A program made the position numbers and the translations under genes. Shown piece by piece: positions 10,388 to 19,766 of a stretch of 64,000 bases of DNA; the stretch's first letter is position 1, and every line of letters begins with the position of its first letter. The notes below the pieces were generated by a model, which saw only the letters and a list, made by a program, of their open reading frames with translations, was not told where the DNA came from and did no database searches. This DNA is from Xenophilus aerolatus (GTDB lineage Bacteria; Pseudomonadota; Gammaproteobacteria; Burkholderiales; Burkholderiaceae_C). The DNA lies in contig QAIB01000003.1 of assembly GCA_030418545.1 (NCBI GenBank), positions 1 through 64,000 on the forward strand, written 5' to 3'.

Positions 10388-10780
10388 TCAGCGCGGCATC
10401 GGGCGCGGCGAGACGGGGACCGTGGTCACGGTCTCGCGGATCAGCCCGCCACCCAGGACGCTGCCGTCGATGGTGGTCTGTCCGGTGCCGGTGATGCGCG
10501 CCTCGCATTCGGCCCGTTCGGCCGGCGGATGCAGGCTGCAGCGGGCCAGCGCGTTGGCGCGGTAATCGGGCGCCGTGGTCAGCGTGCCCTGGCGCGCGGC
10601 CTGGCGGGCGGCGCCGGCCTCGCGCAGGCAGGCGGCGCGGTCCTGCTGGATGTGGTCGCAGACGGCACGCTCCTGCTGGTAGGTGCTGTCCAGGCCGCGC
10701 GGCGGAGCCGCCAGGGCGGCAGCGCTCATGCCGGCGCCCAGGCACAACGCGACGGCCGTACGGGAAAGCAGATGCTTCAT
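10388..10780 (-). CDS. Secreted small protein, paralogue of the upstream gene
   Basis: A 130-residue protein with a clear Sec signal peptide (KHLLSRTAVALCLGAGMSAA, cleaved after ALA). The mature part carries an ERAVCDHIQQDRAACLREAG block with paired cysteines, ARCSLHPPAERAECEARITG, and ends GGGLIRETVT. The same blocks occur in the neighbour at 10858-11241, so the two are tandem duplicates. AGGAG lies 5 bases before the ATG. The conserved Cys pairs suggest a disulfide-stabilised periplasmic protein. Function unknown. Confidence 0.8.
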   Translation of the reverse strand: MKHLLSRTAVALCLGAGMSAAALAAPPRGLDSTYQQERAVCDHIQQDRAACLREAGAARQAARQGTLTTAPDYRANALARCSLHPPAERAECEARITGTGQTTIDGSVLGGGLIRETVTTVPVSPRPMPR

Positions 10781-10857
10781 GGGAACTCCTTGTCGGATGA
10801 AGAAAGGGATGCTTGGAGCCGGCGGCGAGGCAACGGTTCGTTGCCCGTCGACCCCGC

Positions 10858-11241
10858 TCACTTGGCCGGAGTGGGCGTCACCGTCTCGCGGATCACGCCG
10901 CCACCCATCACGGTGCCCTGGGTCGAACTCGTGCCGCTGCCGCGCACGCGCGCTTCGCAGTCGGCGCGGTCCGCGGCCGGCTGCAACTGGCAGCGTGCGA
11001 GGGCGTTCTGGTCGTAGGTGGCACCGCTGGCGCTGGTCAGGCCGCCGCGCTGTGCTTCCTGTCGCGCTGCGCCGGCCTCGCGCTGGCAGGCCGCCTTGTC
11101 CTGCTGGACGCCATCGCATCGTGCCTTTTCGGCGGCAACGCTGCCCTGGGCGCTCGCAAGGGTGGCGGCTGCGCCCAGAACCATGGCGGCCAGGAGCCTG
11201 GGAATGGCGCGACGCGAGGGGGTCACGGAAGTGGCGGTCAT
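10858..11241 (-). CDS. Secreted small protein, first of a tandem pair
   Basis: A 127-residue protein with a signal peptide (RLLAAMVLGAAATLASAQG). The mature region mirrors the next gene: KARCDGVQQDKAACQREAG, ALARCQLQPAADRADCEARV, then GGGVIRETVT near the C-terminus. A good ribosome site (GGAGAG, 7-base spacing) supports the ATG at 11241. Both genes point the same way, separated by 77 bp, and are probably co-expressed. Similar Burkholderiales proteins are annotated only as hypothetical. Function unknown. Confidence 0.8.
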   Translation of the reverse strand: MTATSVTPSRRAIPRLLAAMVLGAAATLASAQGSVAAEKARCDGVQQDKAACQREAGAARQEAQRGGLTSASGATYDQNALARCQLQPAADRADCEARVRGSGTSSTQGTVMGGGVIRETVTPTPAK

Positions 11242-11417
11242 CGGCAGTCTCTCCTCAGAGCCTCGGCACGCGCGGCGGGCGTCGCTCGCATGACCTTGTG
11301 AGGCGGTGCCGCAGTGTGCGCCGCAGGCTGCGGGGCGGGCTGTGGGACAAGGCGGCGCGGGCCGCACAGGCCTCGGGCGTCGATCCGTGTCGGACATCTC
11401 CGGCACGCCGGCGGGAT

Positions 11418-11468
11418 GCTATGGAAACGATAGCGGCTGGCGCTCACCACGTGGGCGCCGGAGGCCGA
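11418..11468 (+). repeat. Dispersed GCTAT/ATAGC repeat, copy 2
   Basis: Starts with the palindrome gctatggaaacgatagc (11418-11434), followed by ggctggcgc and gtgggcgcc-ggaggcc. It lies between the tandem small-protein genes and the cphA terminator. Confidence 0.65.
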
Positions 11469-11478
11469 GTCGGCCAGC

Positions 11479-11503
11479 AAAAAAAGCGGCGCCCGCGGGC
11501 GCC
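11479..11503 (-). terminator. Rho-independent terminator of cphA
   Basis: On the minus strand, a GC-only hairpin (ggcgcc...ggcgcc, 11488-11503) is followed by GC and then seven T residues (11479-11485 on the plus strand are A). It lies 6 bp after the cphA stop codon. Confidence 0.85.
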
Positions 11504-11508
11504 ACCGT

Positions 11509-14079
11509 TCAGCCCGCCGCGATGCGCCGGGCCAGGTGCGCGAGCGCTTCGTCCACCTGGTCGACCAGCACCAGCGACAGGTCGCCGGGCTGCAGCCGGT
11601 CCAGCGCCTCGTCGATGGCGACGAATTCGCCGCGGATCTCGTCCACCCGCCGGGTGCGGCTTGCGCCTTCCAGGCCCTGGCGCAGCAGCGCGATCACCTC
11701 GCCGTCGGCGCGGCCGCGCTGGGCGGCGTCCTGGTAGAGGATGACCTCGTCGAAGGCCGCGCCGAGGATGCCGGTCTGGTCGCGGATGTCGCTGTCGCGC
11801 CGGTCGCCCGCGCCGCTGATCACCACCGAGCGGCGCTTGGCGGGCAGGGTGTCGACGGCTGCGACCAGCGCCTTCATGGCGTCGGTGTTGTGGCCGTAGT
11901 CGGCGATCACCGTGGCGCCGCGGAACTCCATCATGTTGAAGCGGCCCGGCACGCCGGCGGCGTCGTTCTTGAAGCTGGCCATGCCGCTGCGGATGGTGTC
12001 CCAGTCCAGGCCCACCGCCCAGGCGGCCGCCACGGCCGCCATGGCGTTCTCGACCTGGAAGGGCAGGGTGCCGCCGCGGGTGAAGGGCACGTCGCGCAGC
12101 GGCACGCGCTCGCGCCAGCTGCCTTCGGCGGCCACGATGGTGTCGCGGTCGACGTAGACGGTGCGGCGGCCCTGCGCGCGGTGCGTGGCCATCACCGGGT
12201 GCTGGCGGTCGGCCGCGAAGTAGATGACGCTGCCGGGGCAGGACACCGCCATGGCCGCGACGTTGGGATCGGCGGCATTGAGCACCGCATAGCCGCTGGG
12301 TGCCACGTTGCGCACGATCACCCGCTTGAGCACGGCGAGCTCTTCGACCGAGTTGATGTAGTTCAAGCCCAGGTGGTCGCCGCTGCCGATGTTGGTCACC
12401 ACCGCCACCGTGCAGCGGTCGAAGCCCAGCCCCTCGCGCAGGATGCCGCCGCGCGCCACCTCGAACACCGCCGCCTCCACGTCGGGATGCAGCAGCACGT
12501 TGCGGGCGCTCTTGGGGCCGGAGCAGTCGCCGCTGTCGGTCTGGCGGCCGTCGACGTACACGCCGTCGGTGTTGGTCATGCCCGTGACCATGCCGCTGGA
12601 CATGAAGAGGTGGTTGATGAGCCGCGCCGTCGTCGTCTTGCCGTTGGTGCCCGTCACCGCCACGACGGGGATGCGGCCGTCGTCGCCATCGGCGAAGAGC
12701 TGGTCCATCACCGCCTCGCCCACCGCACGGCCGCGGCCGAAGGACGGGCTGATGTGCATCCGCAGCCCCGGCGCGGCGTTCACCTCGACGATGCCGCCGT
12801 GCTGTTCCTCCAGCGGGCGGATGACGTTCTCGCACACCATGTCGACGCCGCAGATGTGCAGCCCGACCATCTGCGCCGCATCGACGGCGCGGGCCGCGAT
12901 CTCGGGGTGCACGGTGTCGGTCACGTCGGTGGCGGTGCCGCCGGTGGAGAGGTTCGCGTTGTTGCGCAGCACCACGCGCTGGCCGCGTTCGGGCACGCTG
13001 TCGGGCGTGAGGCCCTGCGCCTCGAGCCGGCCGATGGCGATGTCGTCCAGCCGGATCTTGGTCAGCGAGGTCGCGTGGCCTTCGCCGCGGCGCGGGTCCT
13101 GGTTCACCACCTCGACCAGCTGGCGCACCGTGCTCGTGCCGTCGCCGATCACCTGGGGCGGATCGCGCCGCGCGGCCGCCACCAGCTTGTCGCCGACCAC
13201 CAGCAGGCGGAAGTCGAAGCCCGGCAGGAACTTCTCGACCATCACCTCGCCGTAATGCGCGGCCGAGGCGTAGGCGGCATCGAACTGTTCGCGCGAGGTG
13301 ATGTTCACCGTCACGCCCTTGCCCTGGTTGCCGTCCTGCGGCTTGGTCACCACGGGCAGGCCGATCTCCAGCGCGGCGGCCCAGCCGTCCTCCAGGTCCC
13401 TCACCGGGCGGCCCAGCGGCACCGGCACGCCGGCGGCGTTGAGGAGCTGCTTGGTGAGTTCCTTGTCCTGCGCGATCGATTCGGCCACGCCGCTGGTGCT
13501 GTCGACCTCGGCGGCCTGGATGCGGCGCTGCTTGGCGCCCCAGCCGAACTGCACCAGGCTGCCGCTCGTAAGCCGGCGGTAGGGAATGCCGCGCGCCACG
13601 GCGGCTTCGACGATGGAACCGGTGCTCGGGCCCAGGCGCTCGTCCTCGTCGAGTTCGCGCAACTCGGTGATGGCGGCCTGCGCATCGAAGCTGCCCTGCT
13701 CGCCCAGCGCGGCGGCGATGAGCTGCTCGGCCAGCTTCATCGCGCGGCGGCCCACGGCCTCCTCGGTGTACTGCACCGCGACCTGGTACACGCCCTCGTC
13801 GGTGGTGCGGGTGGTGTGGCCGAAGGCGACCTGGCAGCCGGCCTGGGCCTGCAGGGCCAGCGCGGCGTTCTCCAGCACGTGGGCCAGCGCCAGCGGCTGC
13901 CCCAGCACGATGGGATGCAGCTCGCCGATGGTCGGGAAGAGCGCGCGCAGGCGGGCCTCGAAGCCCGGCAGCTGCTCGATGGCGTTCTCAGGGCCCCGGC
14001 AGGCGACGATCGCCTGGATGGCCGTGTGGCGGCTCCAGAGGTTGGGGCCGCGCAGGGCCCGGATGCGGGTGATTTCCAT
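11509..14079 (-). CDS. Cyanophycin synthetase CphA
   Basis: An 856-residue enzyme that polymerises aspartate and arginine into cyanophycin, a nitrogen storage granule, using ATP. Order: N-terminal domain (1-160), ATP-grasp domain that adds Asp (KPQDGNQGKGVTV at about 270), then a Mur-ligase-like domain that adds Arg. The Mur P-loop GTNGKTTTA is intact at about residue 477, and the C-terminal Mur domain is present (ADYGHNTDAMKAL). Length is typical. The ATG at 14079 gives the family start MEITRIRALRGPNLW. It lies 38 bp after cphA', so probably in the same transcript. Confidence 0.96.
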   Translation of the reverse strand: MEITRIRALRGPNLWSRHTAIQAIVACRGPENAIEQLPGFEARLRALFPTIGELHPIVLGQPLALAHVLENAALALQAQAGCQVAFGHTTRTTDEGVYQVAVQYTEEAVGRRAMKLAEQLIAAALGEQGSFDAQAAITELRELDEDERLGPSTGSIVEAAVARGIPYRRLTSGSLVQFGWGAKQRRIQAAEVDSTSGVAESIAQDKELTKQLLNAAGVPVPLGRPVRDLEDGWAAALEIGLPVVTKPQDGNQGKGVTVNITSREQFDAAYASAAHYGEVMVEKFLPGFDFRLLVVGDKLVAAARRDPPQVIGDGTSTVRQLVEVVNQDPRRGEGHATSLTKIRLDDIAIGRLEAQGLTPDSVPERGQRVVLRNNANLSTGGTATDVTDTVHPEIAARAVDAAQMVGLHICGVDMVCENVIRPLEEQHGGIVEVNAAPGLRMHISPSFGRGRAVGEAVMDQLFADGDDGRIPVVAVTGTNGKTTTARLINHLFMSSGMVTGMTNTDGVYVDGRQTDSGDCSGPKSARNVLLHPDVEAAVFEVARGGILREGLGFDRCTVAVVTNIGSGDHLGLNYINSVEELAVLKRVIVRNVAPSGYAVLNAADPNVAAMAVSCPGSVIYFAADRQHPVMATHRAQGRRTVYVDRDTIVAAEGSWRERVPLRDVPFTRGGTLPFQVENAMAAVAAAWAVGLDWDTIRSGMASFKNDAAGVPGRFNMMEFRGATVIADYGHNTDAMKALVAAVDTLPAKRRSVVISGAGDRRDSDIRDQTGILGAAFDEVILYQDAAQRGRADGEVIALLRQGLEGASRTRRVDEIRGEFVAIDEALDRLQPGDLSLVLVDQVDEALAHLARRIAAG

Positions 14080-14117
14080 GGTGGGAGCGGGTCTGTCGGA
14101 GGCGGCCGGGCGGCGTC

Positions 14118-16376
14118 TCAGGCGAGCTGGGGCTCGGCGACGGGAAGGGTCTGCTGCGACAGCTGCAGCGAGGCGAGCGCGGCCTGCAGGTCGGCCTCGA
14201 ACACCTCGGCGCCGGCGCCGATCAGGTTGAGCGGGATGCCCATGGCCCAGCCGGCCGCGACGGCGGCGAGCAGGCTGTCGAGGCTGACGCCCGCATGGGT
14301 GGCGCGCCACACCGTGAGGCGGCCCAGCCCGGGCAGGAAGGATTCGCTGGTGCCGTTGGCCAACACCACGCGGTCCTGCCGCACGATCACGGCCTTGCCG
14401 CCGGCGTTCTGGTGCGCAGCGAGCGGCGCGGCCTGCGGGTCGGCGGCGTAGAGGATCACCTCGCCGTCGCACAGAGGCGCCATGCCGGCCACGCGCGGGT
14501 CGGCGGCGTTGAGCACCGCCGTGCCGTGCGGCAGCACGACGTCGACCTGCGTGCGCAGCACCTTCACCATCTGGTCGCTCTCGGCGATGTCGTAGGCGGC
14601 CAGCTGCTCGGCGCCGCCGAGGTCGGTCACGATGCCGATGTCGCAGCGGTCGTAGGGCAGGCCGTCGGCGAGGATGGTCTCGGCGCCGTTCTCGATCACC
14701 ACCGCCTCGACCTGGCGGTTCACCAGCAGGCGGTGGCCGGCTTCCCAGTTCGCGCTGTCGCGTGCATCGACGCGCCGGCGCTCGAGGAACAGGCCGTCGC
14801 GGCAGGCCAGCCCGACGTGGCGGCCCGACAGGCCGACCAGCCAGGCCACCAGGCGCGCCAGCACGGCCGTGTCCTGCGTGCCGGCCACGCCGACGACGGG
14901 GATGCGCCCGGGCAGGTCGTTGCCGGATTCGGCTTCGGGGAAGAGGTGATCGCAGATCGCGCGGCCCACAGGGCGCGGCGAGCCGACGGCGGGCTTCAGG
15001 TGCATCAGCAGGCCGGGGCCGGCATTCACCTCGACGATGGCGCCGCCCTGCGCCTGCAGCGGCTTGCCGATGTCCTCGCACACCAGGTCGATGCCGGCGA
15101 TGTCCAGGCCGACGACGCGGGCCGCGAGGGTGGCGGCATAGGCCACTTCGGGGTGCACCTGGTCGGTGCAGTCCACGCCCAGGTTGCCGTTGCGCTGGAT
15201 GATCACCACCCGGCCGGCGGCCGGCACCGAGTCGCCGGTGAGCTTCTGGCGCTGCAACTCGAGCTGCAGCTTGGCGTCGGTGGCCAGCACGATCAGGTCC
15301 AGCGGGTATTCCTCCTCGGCACCGCGGCGCGGGTCGGAATTGAGCTGGCTGTCGATGAGCTGCGCGACCGTCTGCCGGCCGTCGCCGGTCACGGTGATGA
15401 CCTCGCCGCGCGCGGCCGCCACGACTTCACCGCCGACCACCAGCAGGCGGTGCTCGGCGCCGCGCACGAAGCGTTCGACCATCACGTCGCTGCCCTCGGG
15501 CTCGGCCACGGCGAAGGCGGCCAGCACCTCTTCGCGGCTGGTCAGGTCGAGCGACACGCCGCGGCCGTGGTTGGCGTCCGAGGGCTTCACGGCCACCGGC
15601 AGGCCGATGTCCTCGGCCGCTTCCCAGGCTTCCTCGGCGCTGGAGACCACCTGGCCTTCGGGCACCGGCACGCCGCAGCTCGCGAGCAGCGACTTGGTCA
15701 GCTCCTTGTCGCTGGCGATCGATTCGCCGATGGCGCTGGTGTAGTCGCTTTCGGCCGTCCAGATGCGCTGCTGCTTCGCGCCGTAGCCGAGCTGGACCAG
15801 GTTGCCGCTGTTCAGGCGCATGAAGGGGATGCCGCGGTCGCCGGCCGCGCCGACGATGGCGGCGGTGCTGGGGCCCAGGTAGCAGTCCTCGACCTTGGCC
15901 TTCACGGCGTCGACCGCGCGCTGCACGTCGGTCGCGTCGAAGCTCTCGTTGTTGATGGCGGCCATCAGCAGCCGGTGGCCCTCGGCCAGCGCGGTGCGCG
16001 CCACCTGCTCGTCGCGGGCCCGGAACACCATGCGGTACTGGCCGTGCTGCGAGGTGCTGCGCGTCTGGCCGAAGCCGGTGGGCATGCCGGCGAGGTTGAG
16101 CAGCTCGATGACCACGTGCTCCAGCACATGCCCGGCCCAGGTGCCTTCCTGCAGCCGCTGGATGAAGCCGCCGCGTTCGCCGACGCCGCAGTGGTGCTCG
16201 ATGAGGGCCGGCAGCAGGTTCGTCAGCCGTTCAGGGAAGCCCGGGACGAGGTTCGACGGGTAGTCCTCGAGCTGCCCCAGGTCGAGCCAGACCTCGAGCA
16301 CCGGGCGGTAGGTCCAGATGTTCGGTCCGCGCAGATAGCGGGTGCGAAGCAGGCGGATGTCGTCGAAACGGGTCAT
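14118..16376 (-). CDS. Cyanophycin synthetase-like protein CphA' with degenerate Mur domain
   Basis: A 752-residue CphA homologue. The ATP-grasp domain is intact (KPSDANHGRGVSL, PHGTAVLNAADPRV later on), but the Mur-ligase P-loop reads GTQDTAVLA at about residue 499 where CphA has GTNGKTTTA, so the ATP-binding Lys is gone. About 100 C-terminal residues, equivalent to the Mur C-terminal domain, are missing. In cyanobacteria, CphA2 with an equally inactive Mur site polymerises beta-Asp-Arg dipeptides; a similar recycling role is inferred. Paired cphA/cphA' genes are known in Burkholderiales. Divergent from the ABC exporter. Confidence 0.92.
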   Translation of the reverse strand: MTRFDDIRLLRTRYLRGPNIWTYRPVLEVWLDLGQLEDYPSNLVPGFPERLTNLLPALIEHHCGVGERGGFIQRLQEGTWAGHVLEHVVIELLNLAGMPTGFGQTRSTSQHGQYRMVFRARDEQVARTALAEGHRLLMAAINNESFDATDVQRAVDAVKAKVEDCYLGPSTAAIVGAAGDRGIPFMRLNSGNLVQLGYGAKQQRIWTAESDYTSAIGESIASDKELTKSLLASCGVPVPEGQVVSSAEEAWEAAEDIGLPVAVKPSDANHGRGVSLDLTSREEVLAAFAVAEPEGSDVMVERFVRGAEHRLLVVGGEVVAAARGEVITVTGDGRQTVAQLIDSQLNSDPRRGAEEEYPLDLIVLATDAKLQLELQRQKLTGDSVPAAGRVVIIQRNGNLGVDCTDQVHPEVAYAATLAARVVGLDIAGIDLVCEDIGKPLQAQGGAIVEVNAGPGLLMHLKPAVGSPRPVGRAICDHLFPEAESGNDLPGRIPVVGVAGTQDTAVLARLVAWLVGLSGRHVGLACRDGLFLERRRVDARDSANWEAGHRLLVNRQVEAVVIENGAETILADGLPYDRCDIGIVTDLGGAEQLAAYDIAESDQMVKVLRTQVDVVLPHGTAVLNAADPRVAGMAPLCDGEVILYAADPQAAPLAAHQNAGGKAVIVRQDRVVLANGTSESFLPGLGRLTVWRATHAGVSLDSLLAAVAAGWAMGIPLNLIGAGAEVFEADLQAALASLQLSQQTLPVAEPQLA

Positions 16377-16536
16377 GGAAACGTTCGTGGAGCGGTCTGT
16401 GCGGGTGGAGGAGTCGCCGGTTGCGATGCGTTCAACGGCCTGCAGAGGAAGAGAAGCGCCCATGGTGTTCGGTGAAAATCGGCGCCCGACCGGCGCGCGG
16501 GAAGGGCCTCCGTGGGGCCCGGTACAACGAAACACA

Positions 16537-18783
16537 ATGCAACATCACGATCCAGTCGGCACCCCGGGGGGCGAATCGGCGTCGGCACCCGCCGCCCTGA
16601 AGGCCCGTCTGCCGGCTTCGGAGAACGTTCTCGCTACCTTGCCGGTTGACCTCGACGACCAGCTGCGCTTTGCCGACGGCCAGGTCGTGCTGACCGACCG
16701 TGCCCTCCGGGCCACCGCAGCAGGCGGCACTCCGCAGGAGTGGCTGCTCACAAGCTCGGGACTTTCCCTGCACCTGGCCGACCACGCGGGCGTCGGCACG
16801 CTCGACCTGTACGGCCCCGACGGCCGGCTGGCGCGTTGGCGTTACACCCTGGCCGGGCAGGCCGCGGCGCTGCGCCTGGTGAAGCTGTTCGAGCAGCAGC
16901 GCGCCGGCCTGGCGCAGGCGGCCGGCGAGGGCGCCGAGGCCGACGAGGCGGTCGACACCGAGTTGCAGACCCCCCCCTCGACCTGGGTGCTGCTGCGCCT
17001 GGGCCGCTTCGCCCGGCCCTACCGCACGCAGCTCATTGCCGGCTTCGTGCTCACGCTGCTGTCGACCGCAGCCACCCTGGTACCGCCCTACCTCACCATC
17101 CCGCTGATGGACGACATCCTGATCCCGTTCCAGAACGGGAAGGCCATCGACCCGATGCTGGTCGTGATGTACCTGGGCGGCCTGCTCGCCGCAGCGCTGC
17201 TGGGCTGGGGCCTGGGCTGGGCGCGCACCTACCTGCTGGCGCTGGTGTCCGAACGCATGGGCGCCGACCTGCGCACCACCACCTACGAGCACCTGCTGAC
17301 GCTGCCGCTGGACTACTTCGGCGGCAAGCGCACCGGCGACCTGATGGCGCGCATCGGCTCGGAGACCGACCGCATCAACGTCTTCCTGTCGCTGCACGCG
17401 CTGGACTTCCTCACCGACGTGATCATGATCGCCATGACGGCGGTGATCCTGGTGTCGATCAACCCGCTGCTGGCGGTGGTCACGCTGGTGCCGCTGCCCT
17501 TCATCGCCTGGATGATCCACGTCGTGCGCGACAAGCTGCGCACCGGCTTCGAGAAGATCGACCGGGTATGGAGCGAGGTCACCAACGTGCTGGCCGACAC
17601 CATCCCCGGCATCCGCGTGGTCAAGGCCTTCGCGCAGGAAAAGCGCGAGGCCGACCGCTTCCGCGAGGCCAACAAGTACAACCTGCAGGTCAACGACCGG
17701 CTCAACCGCACCTGGTCGCTGTTCACGCCCAGCGTGTCGCTGCTCACCGAGATCGGCCTGCTCGTGGTGTGGGGCTTCGGCATCTGGCAGGTGGCGCGCG
17801 GGCGCATCACCGTGGGCGTGCTCACGGCCTTCATCGCCTACATCGGTCGCTTCTACACGCGGCTCGATTCGATGAGCCGCATCGTCTCGGTCACGCAGAA
17901 GGCGGCGGCCGGCGCCAAGCGCATCTTCGACATCCTCGACCATGTGAGCAACGTGCCCGAGCCCGCCAACCCGGTGCGCGTGGACCGGGTCGAGGGCCGC
18001 ATCGAGATGCGCGACGTGGGCTTCCGCTACGGCTCGCGCGCCGTGATCCGCGACCTCGACCTTGTCATCCGTCCCGGCGAGATGATCGGCCTGGTGGGCC
18101 ATTCCGGCTCGGGCAAGAGCACGCTGGTCAACCTGATCTGCCGCTTCTACGACGTGACCGACGGCGCCATCCTGGTCGACGGCACCGACATCCGGCGCTT
18201 CGCGGTGGCCGACTACCGGCGGCACGTGGGGCTGGTGCTGCAGGAGCCTTTCCTTTTCTTCGGCACCATCGCGCAGAACATCGCCTACGGCAAGCCGGAT
18301 GCGACGCGCGAGGAGATCGTCGCCGCCGCCCGCGCCGCGCATGCGCACGACTTCATCCTGCGCCTGCCGCACGGCTACGACTCGCTGGTGGGCGAGCGTG
18401 GACAGGGCCTGTCGGGCGGCGAGCGGCAGCGCATCAGCATCGCGCGTGCGCTGCTGATCGATCCGCGCATCCTGATCCTGGACGAGGCGACCTCGGCCGT
18501 CGACACCGAGACCGAGAAGGAAATCCAGAAGGCCCTGGACAACCTTGTGCAGGGCCGCACCACCATCGCCATCGCCCACCGCCTGTCGACGCTGCGCAAG
18601 GCCGACCGCCTCGTGGTGATGGACCGCGGCCAGGTGGTCGAGGTCGGTCCGCACGACGATCTCATGGCCCGGCAGGGCGCCTACTGGCGGCTCTACCAGG
18701 CCCAGGCGCGCCAGGTCGACGAGGAAGAAACACTGCGCGAGACCGCGCCCACGCACGCGGCCCACCCCGCAGGAGACGCCTGA
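16537..18783 (+). CDS. Cyanophycin-associated ABC transporter, fused permease-ATPase
   Basis: A 748-residue membrane protein. Residues 1-150 form an unusual soluble region (LPVDLDDQLRFADGQVVLTD). A six-helix ABC exporter domain follows (about 155-450), then the ATPase with Walker A GHSGSGKST (about 522), signature LSGGERQR (about 624) and Walker B ILILDEATSAVD. Genes of this kind next to cphA are annotated as cyanophycin metabolism-associated ABC transporters; the substrate is unknown. It is divergent from cphA' across 160 bp and its stop overlaps the DUF1854 start, so the two are translationally coupled. Confidence 0.9.
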   Translation: MQHHDPVGTPGGESASAPAALKARLPASENVLATLPVDLDDQLRFADGQVVLTDRALRATAAGGTPQEWLLTSSGLSLHLADHAGVGTLDLYGPDGRLARWRYTLAGQAAALRLVKLFEQQRAGLAQAAGEGAEADEAVDTELQTPPSTWVLLRLGRFARPYRTQLIAGFVLTLLSTAATLVPPYLTIPLMDDILIPFQNGKAIDPMLVVMYLGGLLAAALLGWGLGWARTYLLALVSERMGADLRTTTYEHLLTLPLDYFGGKRTGDLMARIGSETDRINVFLSLHALDFLTDVIMIAMTAVILVSINPLLAVVTLVPLPFIAWMIHVVRDKLRTGFEKIDRVWSEVTNVLADTIPGIRVVKAFAQEKREADRFREANKYNLQVNDRLNRTWSLFTPSVSLLTEIGLLVVWGFGIWQVARGRITVGVLTAFIAYIGRFYTRLDSMSRIVSVTQKAAAGAKRIFDILDHVSNVPEPANPVRVDRVEGRIEMRDVGFRYGSRAVIRDLDLVIRPGEMIGLVGHSGSGKSTLVNLICRFYDVTDGAILVDGTDIRRFAVADYRRHVGLVLQEPFLFFGTIAQNIAYGKPDATREEIVAAARAAHAHDFILRLPHGYDSLVGERGQGLSGGERQRISIARALLIDPRILILDEATSAVDTETEKEIQKALDNLVQGRTTIAIAHRLSTLRKADRLVVMDRGQVVEVGPHDDLMARQGAYWRLYQAQARQVDEEETLRETAPTHAAHPAGDA

Positions 18784-19241
18784 TGGCCTGGCCCCTCGAA
18801 CGCGACGCGCACGGCCGCCTGCTGTGGACCGGTCCCGACGGCATCCGCGAGCCGGTGACGCCGGTGCGCGCCTTCCCGCTCACCGACCCCGAGCGCGGCA
18901 TCTCGCTGGTCGGCCCCGATGGCCGCGAGCGGGCGTGGATCGATCGACTGGCCGAACTGCCCGAGGCAGCGCGCACGCTGCTGGCCGAGGAACTCGCGCC
19001 GCGCGACTTCGCGCCGGTGCTGCTGCAGTTGCGCTCGGTGTCGAGCTTCGGCGTGCCCAGCACCTGGGACGTGCGCACCGACCGCGGCGACACCCGCTTC
19101 GTGCTCAAGGCCGAAGAGGACATCCGCCGGCTGGAGGGCGGTGCACTGCTCATCGCCAGCGCCCACGGCGTGCAGTTCCGCGTGCCCGATCCCAAGGCGC
19201 TGGACCGCGCCTCTCGCAAGCTGCTCGAGCGCTTTCTCTGA
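18783..19241 (+). CDS. Cyanophycin-associated DUF1854 protein
   Basis: A 152-residue soluble protein in the DUF1854 family (GPDGIREPVTPVRAFPLTDP, SSFGVPSTWDVRTDRGDTRF). The family occurs almost only beside cyanophycin genes and the preceding ABC transporter. The start ATG overlaps the upstream stop (TGATG), with AGGAG 7 bases before it. The N-terminal soluble part of the transporter has similar beta-rich wording, so the two may interact. Biochemical role unknown. Confidence 0.88.
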   Translation: MAWPLERDAHGRLLWTGPDGIREPVTPVRAFPLTDPERGISLVGPDGRERAWIDRLAELPEAARTLLAEELAPRDFAPVLLQLRSVSSFGVPSTWDVRTDRGDTRFVLKAEEDIRRLEGGALLIASAHGVQFRVPDPKALDRASRKLLERFL

Positions 19242-19247
19242 GCCCGA

Positions 19248-19658
19248 CTATCGTTTCAGCCAGGCAAGCAGGGCAGCGGCCCCGGCGGCCGAGGCCACGC
19301 CGCTGACCAGCGTGCCCCAGGCCATGTCCAGCAGCGACAGGCCGACGGGCCAGTCGCGCACCACGGCCATGTTCGTGAGGTCGTAGGTGCCATAGCAGAA
19401 GAGGCCGAAGAGCGCGCCCGTGAGCGCGGCGCGCATCACGCTGCCGGCGTCCGCGCCCGGCAGCACCGCGAACACCACCAGCCCCACCGGGTACAGCAGG
19501 TAGAAGGCGGCCGCTGCCGGCAGCCGCGGCTGCGGCGCCATCAGCGCGCCCATGCCCTGCTGGTAGATGCTCCTGGCGACGACGCCGAGCCAGAGCAGGT
19601 CGATGACGAGCATCACCACGAAGGTGGCGGCCCAGGCGATGAGGTGCTTGCTGCTCAT
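19248..19658 (-). CDS. DUF2177 family membrane protein
   Basis: A 136-residue integral membrane protein with about four helices. Family motifs are clear: VIDLLWLGVVARSIYQQGMG, then FYLLYPVGLVVFAV, then GLFCYGTYDLTNMAVVRDW. The ATG at 19658 begins MSSKHLIAW directly before the first helix. Role unknown. It is convergent with the DUF1854 gene, 6 bp apart, and divergent from queC. Confidence 0.88.
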   Translation of the reverse strand: MSSKHLIAWAATFVVMLVIDLLWLGVVARSIYQQGMGALMAPQPRLPAAAAFYLLYPVGLVVFAVLPGADAGSVMRAALTGALFGLFCYGTYDLTNMAVVRDWPVGLSLLDMAWGTLVSGVASAAGAAALLAWLKR

Positions 19659-19766
19659 GGTGCGTGGAGGGTGAGGCTGCGGCGATCCTAGCGGCCGGGC
19701 CACCGCGGGCACGAAAATCGCGGGCTTGTCCGACAGCCTGCACGCCGTCCGATGCCCGCATGCGAT

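Noticed and set aside
11536..14451. 971-codon open frame opposite cphA
   Set aside because: Very high GC at third positions leaves few stops on the opposite strand; the His/Ala/Val-rich protein has no domain, while cphA is unmistakable.
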